From positions 62,001 through 126,000 of the forward strand of contig NZ_FCOF02000013.1 in the NCBI RefSeq assembly GCF_001544755.2: a stretch of DNA of 64,000 bases, in the 5' to 3' direction. The notes under the pieces were generated by a model. The model ran no database searches and was not told where the DNA came from. It was given only the letters and a program-made list of their open reading frames with translations. The DNA is from Caballeronia catudaia (GTDB lineage Bacteria > Pseudomonadota > Gammaproteobacteria > Burkholderiales > Burkholderiaceae). Both the position numbers and the translations under genes were made by a program. This document shows, piece by piece, positions 16,800 through 25,068 of this stretch (its first letter is position 1; each line of letters begins with the position of its first letter).

Positions 16800-17720
16800 A
16801 TGCATCTCGCCGGCATGATCCTTCCGATCTTCGCCATCATCCTGACCGGATGGCTGGCGCGCGTGTCGGGCTACATGCCGCATGCGCTCGCGCCCTCGCT
16901 GATGCGGTTCGCGTATTACGTCGCGATGCCCGCCCTGGTTTTCCTGACCATCGCCGATGAATCGCTCCGCTCGCTGCTCGAGTGGCGCTTTCTCGCCGCG
17001 TTCGGCGGCGGCTCGATGATCTGCTTCGCGCTCATGCTGTTCGGCGTGCGCTTCGTGCGCGGCGCAGCGCTTGGCGCGAGCGCGATGCTCGCCGCCGCCG
17101 TCTCGATGACCAACACCGGTTTCGTCGCGCTGCCGATTCTGAAGGCGCTGTACGGCAAGCCAGGCGTGCTCGCGGCGGCGGTCGCGACGGTGTTCGTCGG
17201 CGCGCTCATGTTTCCGGTGCTCGTCGTGCTGCTCGAAGTCAGCCGCTACGATGCATCGCGCAAGATCAGCGTGGCGGCGCTGCTTCGCCAGATCGTGACG
17301 AACCCCGTGATTCTTGCGACGATTTGCGGCCTGCTATGGTCCGTCGGCGGCTTGACGCTGCCGCCGCCGGTCGCGTCCTTCCTCACGATACTCGGAGAAG
17401 CGCTCACGCCCTGCGCGCTTTTCGCGATCGGCCTCGATCTCACACTGAGCGAGTTGCGCGGACGCATGCCGCTCTACGCGCTTTTGACCGCGCTCAAGCT
17501 CGCGGTCGTGCCGCTCGTCGTGTATGCGCTGTGCGTCGCGGCCGCACTGGGCCACCCCGCGACCGTCGCCGCTGTCGTTTGCGCGGCGGTGCCCACGGCG
17601 AAAAGCGCTTACGTGCTCGCGGTCGAATACGACGTCGAAAAAAACGTGGTCGGCGCGGTCATCTCGATGACGACGCTCCTGTCCATCGTCACCTTGCTCG
17701 CCTGGCTTTACCTGCTGTAG
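16800..17720 (+). CDS. AEC-family transporter (auxin efflux carrier type)
   Basis: 306 residues from the ATG at 16800 (GGAG nine bases upstream). About ten hydrophobic segments in two repeats, with FAIILTGWLARVSGYMP at the start and the conserved AAAVSMTNTGFVALPIL and VPTAKSAYVLAVEYD stretches. Bacterial AEC proteins carry malonate, malate or other small organic acids. It converges on the LysR gene with a 6-bp gap, so it is probably not part of that unit. Substrate unknown. Confidence 0.85.
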   Translation: MHLAGMILPIFAIILTGWLARVSGYMPHALAPSLMRFAYYVAMPALVFLTIADESLRSLLEWRFLAAFGGGSMICFALMLFGVRFVRGAALGASAMLAAAVSMTNTGFVALPILKALYGKPGVLAAAVATVFVGALMFPVLVVLLEVSRYDASRKISVAALLRQIVTNPVILATICGLLWSVGGLTLPPPVASFLTILGEALTPCALFAIGLDLTLSELRGRMPLYALLTALKLAVVPLVVYALCVAAALGHPATVAAVVCAAVPTAKSAYVLAVEYDVEKNVVGAVISMTTLLSIVTLLAWLYLL

Positions 17721-17726
17721 CGCTGC

Positions 17727-18692
17727 TCACACATCGCCGAGTTCCTCGTCGACATTGCGCTCTTCGTCGTCGGGCGGCGAGATGCCGAGCGCCTTGTCCC
17801 ATTGCGGCTCGCTCAGATAGCGCTCGCGCAGAAAGTCGACGAAGGCCTTCACCTTGGTCGTCGAACGATGCGATGTCGGATAGACGGCGCTCAGCCACAG
17901 CGGCGGCGCAGCATAATCGGGCAGCACGCGCACGAGGCGGCGTTCGAGCAGATCGCTCGCGGCGACCATCGTCGGCAGATAGACGACGCCCGCGCCCGCG
18001 CGGGCGAATTCGAGCAGCAGATGCACGCTGTTCGTCTTCAACACGGCGTTGAGCGCGATCTCGTAAGTTTCGTTGCCCTTCATGAGCGGCCAGTTGTCGC
18101 CCCACGGATAGTGCGCGTAGCGCGCGAAATCGTGACGCAGCAGATCGAGCGGCGTCTCGATGGCCGGCTCGTCCTTCAGATACGCGGGCGTCGCGCACAG
18201 CACGCCGCGCACCGGAAAGAGCTTGCGTTCGACGAGCAGGTTCGACGCGGGCGGATAAATCTGCAGCGCGAGATCGAAGCCTTCCTGCACGGGATCGATG
18301 ACGCGATCGTTCACCGTCACGACGAACTCGATGCGCGGATGCGCCTCGCGAAACGCGATCAGCGCCTGCGAGAAATGCCCGAGCGCGAAGCCCGGCAGCA
18401 CATGCACGTTGAGCGTGCCGCAGAGCGATTGCGTCTCCGCGCTCACGCGCCCCGAGAGTTCGTGCACCTTGGACACGAGCAGCAGACAATCGCGATAGTA
18501 CGATTCGCCGACTTCCGACAGGCGCACCGCGCGCGTCGAGCGATGAAACAGCGCGACGCCGAAATGCTCCTCCAACTGCTTCACCCGCGACGTGACCACC
18601 GATTTCGCCACGCCGAGTTGCCGCGCCGCGCTCGCGAAGCTCTGCGCTTCGGCTGCGCGGACGAAGGCCTCCATCGACATGAAGAGGTCCAT
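17727..18692 (-). CDS. LysR-type transcriptional regulator
   Basis: 321 residues; ATG at 18692 preceded by CAGGAGAACGC. The N-terminal winged helix reads AFVRAAEAQSFASAARQLGVAKSVVTSRVKQLEEHFGVALFHRSTR, then a substrate-binding domain (LLLEFARAGAGVVYLPTMVA). LysR proteins respond to a pathway metabolite. It is the second gene after the AraC regulator, with an 11-bp gap, opposite the hydroquinone island, so control of that island by an aromatic effector is likely but not shown. The C-terminal ~20 residues are unusually acidic. Confidence 0.9.
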   Translation of the reverse strand: MDLFMSMEAFVRAAEAQSFASAARQLGVAKSVVTSRVKQLEEHFGVALFHRSTRAVRLSEVGESYYRDCLLLVSKVHELSGRVSAETQSLCGTLNVHVLPGFALGHFSQALIAFREAHPRIEFVVTVNDRVIDPVQEGFDLALQIYPPASNLLVERKLFPVRGVLCATPAYLKDEPAIETPLDLLRHDFARYAHYPWGDNWPLMKGNETYEIALNAVLKTNSVHLLLEFARAGAGVVYLPTMVAASDLLERRLVRVLPDYAAPPLWLSAVYPTSHRSTTKVKAFVDFLRERYLSEPQWDKALGISPPDDEERNVDEELGDV

Positions 18693-18703
18693 GCGTTCTC
18701 CTG

Positions 18704-19555
18704 TTACGCGCTTTTCCTGTAGCGCAGCGGCGTCGTGCCGAGCCGCTCCGAGAACAGCGCGGTCATGTGCTGCTGCGACGAGAATCCGCACGCAACGGCG
18801 ACATCGACGAGCGGCGCGCTGCTCGCGCGCAGCATGCGCGCGGCGGCGTCGATGCGCTTTTCCAGCACGTAGCGATAGAGCGAATGGCCGGTGCGCGCCT
18901 TCACGCCATCGAAGACGACGCGCACGGGCAGATCGAGCTCGGCGGCGATATCGGCGCAAGCGAGATTCTGGTCGATGTTATCGGCGACATACGCTTCGAG
19001 CATCGCGAAGCCGGCGTCGGTCAGCGCGGACTTGCGCTCGCGCGCGGCGCGTTCGAGATGCCGCGTCGTTTCGATCCACGCGAGCGTCGCGACGCACTGC
19101 ATTTCCCACGGATCGGCTGGGCGCGTTTCGGCCTGCGCTTTCTGACGCGCATAGCGCACGAGATGCCGGATCGAATCGGCGCCGAGATTGCTGCGGCTGC
19201 CCGCGCGGCGCAACGGCTCCGCGCTGCGATCGGCGATGCGGTTCACGAACGCATCGGCATAACGAAACGCGATGAAACCATGCCGCACCTCGTGCGCGTC
19301 GATGCGCATGCTTTCGCCGCGCGGATGAAACGCGGCGGTCTCGGCGCGAAAGGTGAACGGCGCGGCGGGGCCGTCGTCGTAACTCGTGTCGGAGACGATC
19401 GTGCCGAGCAGAAGGCAGATCATGTCCGACGAATTGCTCAATTCCAGCGAATAGGGGCGCGGGCCCGAAATGCAGTATTCGAGTCCGGGCGCGCCTGCGA
19501 CCGCCTTGAAACGATCGATGCGGCCCGCCGCCGACTGGGCGCTATGGACGCTCAT
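18704..19555 (-). CDS. AraC-family transcriptional regulator
   Basis: 283 residues from the ATG at 19555, after GGAGACAGGACC. The N-terminal part is an AraC-binding-like-2 domain (LLLGTIVSD, FHPRGESMRID), and the C-terminal ~100 residues carry the double helix-turn-helix (ADIAAELDLPVRVVFDGVKARTG and VDVAVACGFSSQQHMTALFSERLGTTPLRYR). It is divergent from the outer-membrane channel gene of the aromatic island, with 243 bp between starts where its site probably lies. It forms an operon with the LysR gene downstream. Confidence 0.88.
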   Translation of the reverse strand: MSVHSAQSAAGRIDRFKAVAGAPGLEYCISGPRPYSLELSNSSDMICLLLGTIVSDTSYDDGPAAPFTFRAETAAFHPRGESMRIDAHEVRHGFIAFRYADAFVNRIADRSAEPLRRAGSRSNLGADSIRHLVRYARQKAQAETRPADPWEMQCVATLAWIETTRHLERAARERKSALTDAGFAMLEAYVADNIDQNLACADIAAELDLPVRVVFDGVKARTGHSLYRYVLEKRIDAAARMLRASSAPLVDVAVACGFSSQQHMTALFSERLGTTPLRYRKSA

Positions 19556-19798
19556 GGTCCTGTCTCCGATGTCTTCGCGGCTTGGCCGATGGGCGCCGCT
19601 GTTCACGCGAGTATAGATGCGCCCGCACGCCCGATGGGTCGCGATTCGCGAACGCCGCGTGCGCCGTTTGTGCACGGTGTAAACCCGCATCCGGCCGTCG
19701 CGTGTTCGCCGGAATCTGTAATCCCGCAAAACCTGAAAGACCGGCGCGCCGCGTCTTCGTAACGTTCGCTCACATTACACGAACGACCGGAGACGACG

Positions 19799-20731
19799 AT
19801 GCACACGCGGTACAGGAAACCAACGACACGAATACGCCTGGCATGCGCGCTCGCGATGCTCGGCGCGACCAGCTCGATGACGGCCCACGCCGCCGGCATT
19901 CCCTTCGCGACGGATCGCCCGCAAACCTGGCAGTTCAGCTCGGATTTCGAAGGCACTTACGATTCCTTCGGACAGAACCTGGAATGGAATCACGACAACC
20001 GCGCGTTCGATTCGCACGGGAATCAGGTTGCGGGTCCGGGCACGAACACGTTCGTCGGGTTATCGACGTTCATTCATTACTGGAAGCTCCCGTCGCTGCC
20101 GCATGTCGGCTTCAACGCGAGTATCACCGTGCCTGAGATTCGCACGCAGGGCTCGCAGTTTTCCGCGAGCGGCATCGGCGATCCGTTGATCGGCGGGCTC
20201 GTCTGGTACAACCCCGCGCCCGCGACGACGCTCGGCCTGCAAGCCTATGTGCAGGTGCCGATCGGACAGAACGACGTATCGACGAATACGTGGTCGTTCT
20301 GGCCATCCGTCTTCTACGACGACTGGTACGGGCACGTGAACGTCGACCTGCTTCTCGGCGGCATTCTTCGGGGACGCACGCTGCGTTCCGGCCACGACGA
20401 TCTGAGCCCGGGCAACTCGTTTCATCTGAACCTGCGCGTCGGCTACAGCATTTCGCCGCCGGACAACCCGTTCGCGATTCCCTTCGTCGGGCTCGACTTC
20501 CAGACGAGCGGCGGCACGTTCAATCAGACCGCGGCGATGCCCGTTGCGAATAGCGCGAGCCGCGAGACGACCGTGGGCGTCGGCGTGCTGTTCCAGTTCA
20601 AGCCGAACAGCCTGCCGTTTCTGCATCAGAAGATGTATGACCAGCTTTCCATTCAGTACCAGCACTCGGTTGCGGGGCGCAATACGACGCTGACCAACGG
20701 AATTCTCGTGCAGGCGTGGCACTACTGGTAA
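19799..20731 (+). CDS. Outer-membrane channel, phenol MetA-pathway transporter family
   Basis: 310 residues; ATG after CCGGAGACGACG. A signal peptide (LACALAMLGATSSMTAHA) is followed by a beta-barrel with alternating strands (LSTFIHYWKLPSLPHVGFNASITVPEIR, FWPSVFYDDWYGHVNVDLLLGGILRG) and a terminal aromatic residue (HYW), typical for outer-membrane insertion. Family members sit in aromatic-degradation operons and are thought to admit hydrophobic substrates. It is the first gene of the island and the flavoprotein gene follows by 25 bp. Confidence 0.82.
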   Translation: MHTRYRKPTTRIRLACALAMLGATSSMTAHAAGIPFATDRPQTWQFSSDFEGTYDSFGQNLEWNHDNRAFDSHGNQVAGPGTNTFVGLSTFIHYWKLPSLPHVGFNASITVPEIRTQGSQFSASGIGDPLIGGLVWYNPAPATTLGLQAYVQVPIGQNDVSTNTWSFWPSVFYDDWYGHVNVDLLLGGILRGRTLRSGHDDLSPGNSFHLNLRVGYSISPPDNPFAIPFVGLDFQTSGGTFNQTAAMPVANSASRETTVGVGVLFQFKPNSLPFLHQKMYDQLSIQYQHSVAGRNTTLTNGILVQAWHYW

Positions 20732-20756
20732 GCATATCGAAACAATGGAGGCAAAT

Positions 20757-22478
20757 ATGAGCGAGACGATTCAACCCGCCGCATCGCGGCGCAACTTCAT
20801 CAAGGCCGCAGGCGCGGGCACGGCAGCGGCCGCTTTCGGCGCGGTGTCGTTGACGGCGCGCGCCGCGAGCGACATCAAGTTCGATGCCGAATACGACGTC
20901 GTCGTGTGCGGCGGCGGTGGCGGCGGCTTGCCGGCAGCGCTTTTTTCACGCTGGCTGGGAAACCGCGTCGTGATTCTGGAGAAGGCGGGCAGCGTCGGCG
21001 GCACGGCGGCGAAGGCCGCGTTCTGGTACTGGGTGCCGAACAACGAGCCAATGCGCCGCGCCGGCATCGCCGATCCAAAGGCCGATTACATGCGCTACGT
21101 CGCGCGTCTTTCGCGGCCCGAGCAATACGACGCGACGCAACCGAAGCTCGGCCTCTCCGACTGGGAGTACGAGATGTGCGAGGCGATCTACGACAGCGCA
21201 TCGCCGGCGGCGGAACTGCTTTCGAGCAAGGGCGCGCTGCCGTATCGGCATGAAGCGGCGGTGCCGGACTACTGGGCCGAATTGCCGGAAGATAAGGCGC
21301 CGCGCGGCCGCGTGCTGTTTCCGAAGGATGGCTTGCCGAGCATGTCCGATGGCGGGCGCGTCGCGATCCGCACGATGAGCGCGGCGGCACGGCGCGATGG
21401 CATCGACATCAGGACGGGCTGTCGCGTGCAGAAGGTGCTCGTGGATGAGTCGGGCGCGGTGATCGGCGTCGAATCGCTGACGGAAGAGGGCACGCTCTAT
21501 CGCGTGCGCGCAAAAAAAGCGGTGATTTTCGCGACCGGCGGCTTCACGCACGATCCCGAATTGCGCAAGAACTTCCTGCACGGCGCGGTGTACGGCGGCT
21601 GCGCCGCGCCGACCAACGAAGGCGACTTCGTGCGCATTTCCAGCGCGCTCGACGTGCAGTTGCGCAACATGAACTACTCGTGGATGGCGCCCATTTCGCT
21701 CGACAAAGCCATCGCGAAAGACGGTTCGCTGTCCGGCATCTTCACGCCGACGGGCGATTCCATGCTCTACGTGAACAAGTACGGCAAGCGCGTGGTGAAC
21801 GAGAAGCTCGCATACAACGAAGTCTGCGCGACCTTTTCCGAATGGGACGGCGCGAAGGGCGAGTATCCGAATCTCACGCTCATTTCGATCTGGGATCAGC
21901 AGGCGCAGGACCATTGCGGCAGCGACGACTACGGCAGTCTCATCGTGCCGAAGGGATCGAATGACCGGCATGTTGTGCGCGGCAACACGCTCGCGGAACT
22001 TGCCAGCGCGATCAGGGAACGCATGGCGAAGTATCAGAGCGCGCTCGGCGGCGCCACGTTGAGCGATGACTTCACACGCAATCTCGACGCGACCATCAAG
22101 CGCTTCAACGGCTTCGCGAAGACAGGCGTCGATCAGGACTTTCATCGCGGCGAGCGCATCGTCGAGAAGCTGTTCAATGGGCCTGTCAGCAAGAAAGCCG
22201 ATCAGAAGAACGAGACGATGTATCCGCTCGCCGCGAAAGGGCCGTACTACGCGGCGCTGATCGTCGCCGGCAATCTCGATACGAAAGGTGGCCCGAAAAC
22301 CAATTCGCACGGTCAAGTGCTCGACACGCGCGGCGCGCCGATCAAGGGCTTGTACGGCGTGGGCAATTGCGTGGCGTCGGCATCGGCGCGGGCGTACTGG
22401 GCGGGCGGCGGCACGCTCGGGCCGATCATCGCGTTTGCCTATCGCGCGGCGCAATCCGCCAATGGAGGCCAACCATGA
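20757..22478 (+). CDS. Tat-exported FAD dehydrogenase, 3-ketosteroid delta-1-dehydrogenase-like
   Basis: 573 residues; start at 20757 because GGAGG lies 5 nt before this ATG, rather than the ATG at 20745. The N-terminus is a twin-arginine signal (SRRNFIKAAGAG...LTARA). The FAD site follows as YDVVVCGGGGGGLPAAL and VVILEKAGSVGGTA. Later motifs are typical of ketosteroid dehydrogenases and flavocytochrome-c-like fumarate reductases: FATGGFTHDPEL, GPYYAALIVAGN and RAYWAGGGTLGPIIAFAYRAA. It should oxidise or desaturate a cyclic ketone-like compound in the periplasm and pass electrons to the cytochrome c whose start overlaps its stop. The true substrate is not known; position suggests a precursor of hydroquinone. 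Confidence 0.85.
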   Translation: MSETIQPAASRRNFIKAAGAGTAAAAFGAVSLTARAASDIKFDAEYDVVVCGGGGGGLPAALFSRWLGNRVVILEKAGSVGGTAAKAAFWYWVPNNEPMRRAGIADPKADYMRYVARLSRPEQYDATQPKLGLSDWEYEMCEAIYDSASPAAELLSSKGALPYRHEAAVPDYWAELPEDKAPRGRVLFPKDGLPSMSDGGRVAIRTMSAAARRDGIDIRTGCRVQKVLVDESGAVIGVESLTEEGTLYRVRAKKAVIFATGGFTHDPELRKNFLHGAVYGGCAAPTNEGDFVRISSALDVQLRNMNYSWMAPISLDKAIAKDGSLSGIFTPTGDSMLYVNKYGKRVVNEKLAYNEVCATFSEWDGAKGEYPNLTLISIWDQQAQDHCGSDDYGSLIVPKGSNDRHVVRGNTLAELASAIRERMAKYQSALGGATLSDDFTRNLDATIKRFNGFAKTGVDQDFHRGERIVEKLFNGPVSKKADQKNETMYPLAAKGPYYAALIVAGNLDTKGGPKTNSHGQVLDTRGAPIKGLYGVGNCVASASARAYWAGGGTLGPIIAFAYRAAQSANGGQP

Positions 22479-22852
22479 TTCGGATGACTAATGTTATTGC
22501 AATGCTCGCGCTAGTCAGCGCGGCGGCTCACGCGCAGGACGACACCGCCGCGCTCGGCAAGAAGCTCGCGACGAACAACTGCGCCGTGTGCCACACCTTC
22601 AACAAAGGCGAGCCGAACGGACAAGGGCCGAACCTCTTCGGGATCATCGGCAGGCCGCTGGCGGCGGAGCCCGGCTTCAAATATTCGGCGGGCATGAAGG
22701 CCGCCGCTGCGGGCAAGGTCTGGGACGAAAAGCTGCTCGATGCGTGGCTCACCGATACGCAATCCGTCGCGCCCGGCAACGCGATGACCTATTTCGAAGG
22801 CGACGAAGCGCGGCGGCAAAAGATCATCGCTTATCTGCGCACGCTGCATTGA
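22475..22852 (+). CDS. Class I c-type cytochrome
   Basis: 125 residues; the ATG overlaps the flavoprotein stop (ATGA) and follows GGAGGCCAACC. A signal peptide ends at AAAHA (residue ~20), then one heme motif CAVCH (~36-40). PNLFGIIGRPL, FKYSAGMKAA (axial Met candidate) and NAMTYF are the standard mitochondrial-type cytochrome c landmarks. Tight coupling to the exported flavoprotein marks it as its electron acceptor, linking substrate oxidation to the respiratory chain. Confidence 0.9.
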   Translation: MIRMTNVIAMLALVSAAAHAQDDTAALGKKLATNNCAVCHTFNKGEPNGQGPNLFGIIGRPLAAEPGFKYSAGMKAAAAGKVWDEKLLDAWLTDTQSVAPGNAMTYFEGDEARRQKIIAYLRTLH

Positions 22853-22875
22853 ATCAAACAACAGGAGACGAAAGC

Positions 22876-23322
22876 ATGAACCCCATCACCATGACCGACG
22901 AACAACGCAAGACCATCGCGCTGGAATATCTGCGCAGGCTCGATCGCAGCGAATCGTTCTTCGATTTATTCGATGACAACGCCGAAGTCTATTTCCCGAA
23001 GTGGGGCATCGCGACGGGCCGCGCGGCGTTCGAAAAGCTATTCGCGGATCTCGGCACGATCGTCGCGAAGTTCAAGCACGATCTCGCGTATCTGAATGTG
23101 ATCCAGCAAGGCGACACGGTGGTCGTCGAAGGCACGAGTTACGGCACGACCCAAAGCGGCGTCGATTGGCGCGCGGGCGTGACGCACGCGGGCCGCTGGG
23201 TCGATGTCTTCGAAATCCGCGACTTCAAGATCCAGCGCTGCTTCATCTATCTCGACCCGGACTATGAAAGCGCGGACACGCGGCGCTATCCGTGGCTGGC
23301 GGACAAACAAACGGAAAAGTAA
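22876..23322 (+). CDS. NTF2/SnoaL-like protein (ketosteroid-isomerase fold)
   Basis: 148 residues; ATG after AGGAGACGAAAGC. It has the short alpha+beta cone pattern of the family: TIALEYLRRLDRSESFFDLFDDNAEVYFP, then GRAAFEKLF, YLNVIQQGDTVVVEGTSYG and GRWVDVFEIRDFKIQRCFIYLDPDY. Members include ketosteroid isomerases, polyketide cyclases and many ring-hydroxylation partners. No signal peptide. Its place between a ketosteroid-dehydrogenase-like enzyme and the ring-cleavage genes suggests it isomerises or hydrates an intermediate, but catalytic residues cannot be assigned. Confidence 0.75.
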   Translation: MNPITMTDEQRKTIALEYLRRLDRSESFFDLFDDNAEVYFPKWGIATGRAAFEKLFADLGTIVAKFKHDLAYLNVIQQGDTVVVEGTSYGTTQSGVDWRAGVTHAGRWVDVFEIRDFKIQRCFIYLDPDYESADTRRYPWLADKQTEK

Positions 23323-23459
23323 GTACTTTCCCTAGGGCCGCGATCGAAGACGCATCGTTCGGCAAACGCGAACCTCGATTCATTGCCTCATGGCGCCCGC
23401 AGCCCTAATCTTGATTCCAACGCGACACCGAGAATCTGAACGCAGACACGGAGACAGAC

Positions 23460-23951
23460 ATGCAACAGACTCAACTTGGCAGCCTCGAAAGCTATCGCAA
23501 GGGCTCGATCGAAATCATCAAGGGCCAGGCCTCGCATTACGTGATGTCCAACGTATTCGAAGTTGCAAGCCATTCCGCGCCGTATGAAAAAGTCGTCGTC
23601 GGCAAGAACCTCAAGTACGTGATCGAAACGCTGCGCGCCGAAGGCGTGTCGCCGTGGTTCACCGCATCGCACGATGAATTCGCGGTCGCGCTCGACGGCG
23701 AAATCGACGTGCATTTCATCAAGCCTTCCGATGGCGCGCTGGTGAACGAAGCGATCGAAGGCACGGTGAAGCTCGAAGGCGAACCTTCGGGCCAGAAGAT
23801 GGGGTTCGTGCGCCTGCGCCGTGGTCATCAGGCGCTGTTGCCCGCGGGCGCGGCGTATCGCTTCGAAGCGAGAAAGACCGGCGTGCTGCTCGTGCAGACG
23901 ATTCTCGGCGCGGCATCCGTCGAGAAGTGGGCCGATATCTGCATCCAGTAA
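23460..23951 (+). CDS. hqdA: Hydroquinone 1,2-dioxygenase, small subunit (HqdA/PnpC/HapC type)
   Basis: 163 residues, the length reported for the ~18-kDa alpha subunit of two-subunit hydroquinone dioxygenases. It has a cupin-like core (FTASHDEFAVALDGEIDVHFIKP and RLRRGHQALLPAGAAYRFEA). The identification rests on the gene order: a 331-residue large subunit with complete iron ligands, a semialdehyde dehydrogenase and maleylacetate reductase follow. The small subunit supports the active site made by the large one. The intergenic gap to the large subunit is 36 bp. Confidence 0.78.
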   Translation: MQQTQLGSLESYRKGSIEIIKGQASHYVMSNVFEVASHSAPYEKVVVGKNLKYVIETLRAEGVSPWFTASHDEFAVALDGEIDVHFIKPSDGALVNEAIEGTVKLEGEPSGQKMGFVRLRRGHQALLPAGAAYRFEARKTGVLLVQTILGAASVEKWADICIQ

Positions 23952-23987
23952 CGTCGCCGCGAACCTTCATCTTCGGAGCAAACAATC

Positions 23988-24983
23988 ATGGATCAAACCG
24001 TTTTCCTGCAAAGCGTCGTCGCCACCGATCCCGACGCGGCCACCGGCTACCGCACCTTCAAACTGGGCGATTTCGAATTCAGCCGCGATGCGTATTTCGT
24101 CACCGTGAAGTGGCCCGCGCAAGGTCAGACGCGCTCGCATCAGATGCACGCCGACGACTTCCTGCGCGCGATGATGCGCGATGTCGCGTGGGGCTTCTTC
24201 TACGGTTGGGTCAATTTCGACGAAGTGATCGGCACGCGCAATCACTACGGCAAGGTCGACATGTACGCCGGCGCGTATAACGCGAGCTTCCGCGATGCGG
24301 GCGTCGATTGCACGCAGCAGTTCGAAACGCCGATCATCATGGCGACCTTCAAGGCGATCCTGAAGGACTGGGTCAACGAAGGCTTCGATCCGTTCGCGGC
24401 GCCCGAGGAAACCGGCTCGGCGTTCGGCGCGAAACACGGCGACAACATCGCGGCCATCGACCGCACGCGTATCGCGACGAAGCGCATGCCTGGTCTCGAA
24501 GGCGACTCGCCGTTGCGCGACGACTTTCCGGTGAATCGCCAGTTCGCCGATGTATCGCAGGACGAGCCGGAGATTCACGCGGAACCCGGTTTCGAAGGCC
24601 AGTTGCACGCGTTCAGTCTCTTCAAGTATCTGTCGCGCTCGGACGTGACGTGGAATCCGTCGGTCACGTCCGTCTGCAAGCAAAGCCTCTTTTGCCCGAC
24701 GACCGAAGAGTTCGTGCTGCCGGTCTTTCATGGCAACGATCGCGTCGAGTGGTTCCTGCAACTGTCGGATCAGATCATCTGGGATGTCGCCGATAAAGAC
24801 ACGGGCGAGCCGCGCGCGCGCATCACGATGAACGCCGGCGATATCGCCGCGATGCCCGCCGACATTCGCCATAAGGGTTATTCGCAGAAGCGCTCGATGC
24901 TGCTCGTCTGGGAAAACGCGACGCCCGATCTGCCCAAGCGCTACGAAAGCGGCGAGCTGCCGCCGTATCCGGTCGCGCTTTAA
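23988..24983 (+). CDS. hqdB: Hydroquinone 1,2-dioxygenase, large catalytic subunit (HqdB/PnpD/HapD type)
   Basis: 331 residues, close to the ~38-kDa beta subunit of this class. It opens the ring of hydroquinone to 4-hydroxymuconic semialdehyde using Fe(II). The iron-binding set is visible in FHGNDRVEWFLQL and IRHKGYS: His248, Asn250, Glu254 and His295. This spacing (+2, +6, +47) equals that of the four iron ligands I recall for PnpD (His256, Asn258, Glu262, His303). The frame starts at an ATG 36 bp after the small subunit. This type of dioxygenase is used in 4-nitrophenol, 4-hydroxyacetophenone and bisphenol breakdown. Confidence 0.85.
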   Translation: MDQTVFLQSVVATDPDAATGYRTFKLGDFEFSRDAYFVTVKWPAQGQTRSHQMHADDFLRAMMRDVAWGFFYGWVNFDEVIGTRNHYGKVDMYAGAYNASFRDAGVDCTQQFETPIIMATFKAILKDWVNEGFDPFAAPEETGSAFGAKHGDNIAAIDRTRIATKRMPGLEGDSPLRDDFPVNRQFADVSQDEPEIHAEPGFEGQLHAFSLFKYLSRSDVTWNPSVTSVCKQSLFCPTTEEFVLPVFHGNDRVEWFLQLSDQIIWDVADKDTGEPRARITMNAGDIAAMPADIRHKGYSQKRSMLLVWENATPDLPKRYESGELPPYPVAL

Positions 24984-25068
24984 ATCCCTGTCCTTCGAAT
25001 CTCGACGGCGCCTTGAACAAAGGCGTCGCGGGGAACGCTTCGTCTTCAATCCTCGACACGAGCAAGAC

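Noticed and set aside
25009..25025. Hairpin between hqdB and the semialdehyde dehydrogenase as a terminator
   Set aside because: The stem is only 6 bp and no T-run follows; all genes around it belong to one operon.
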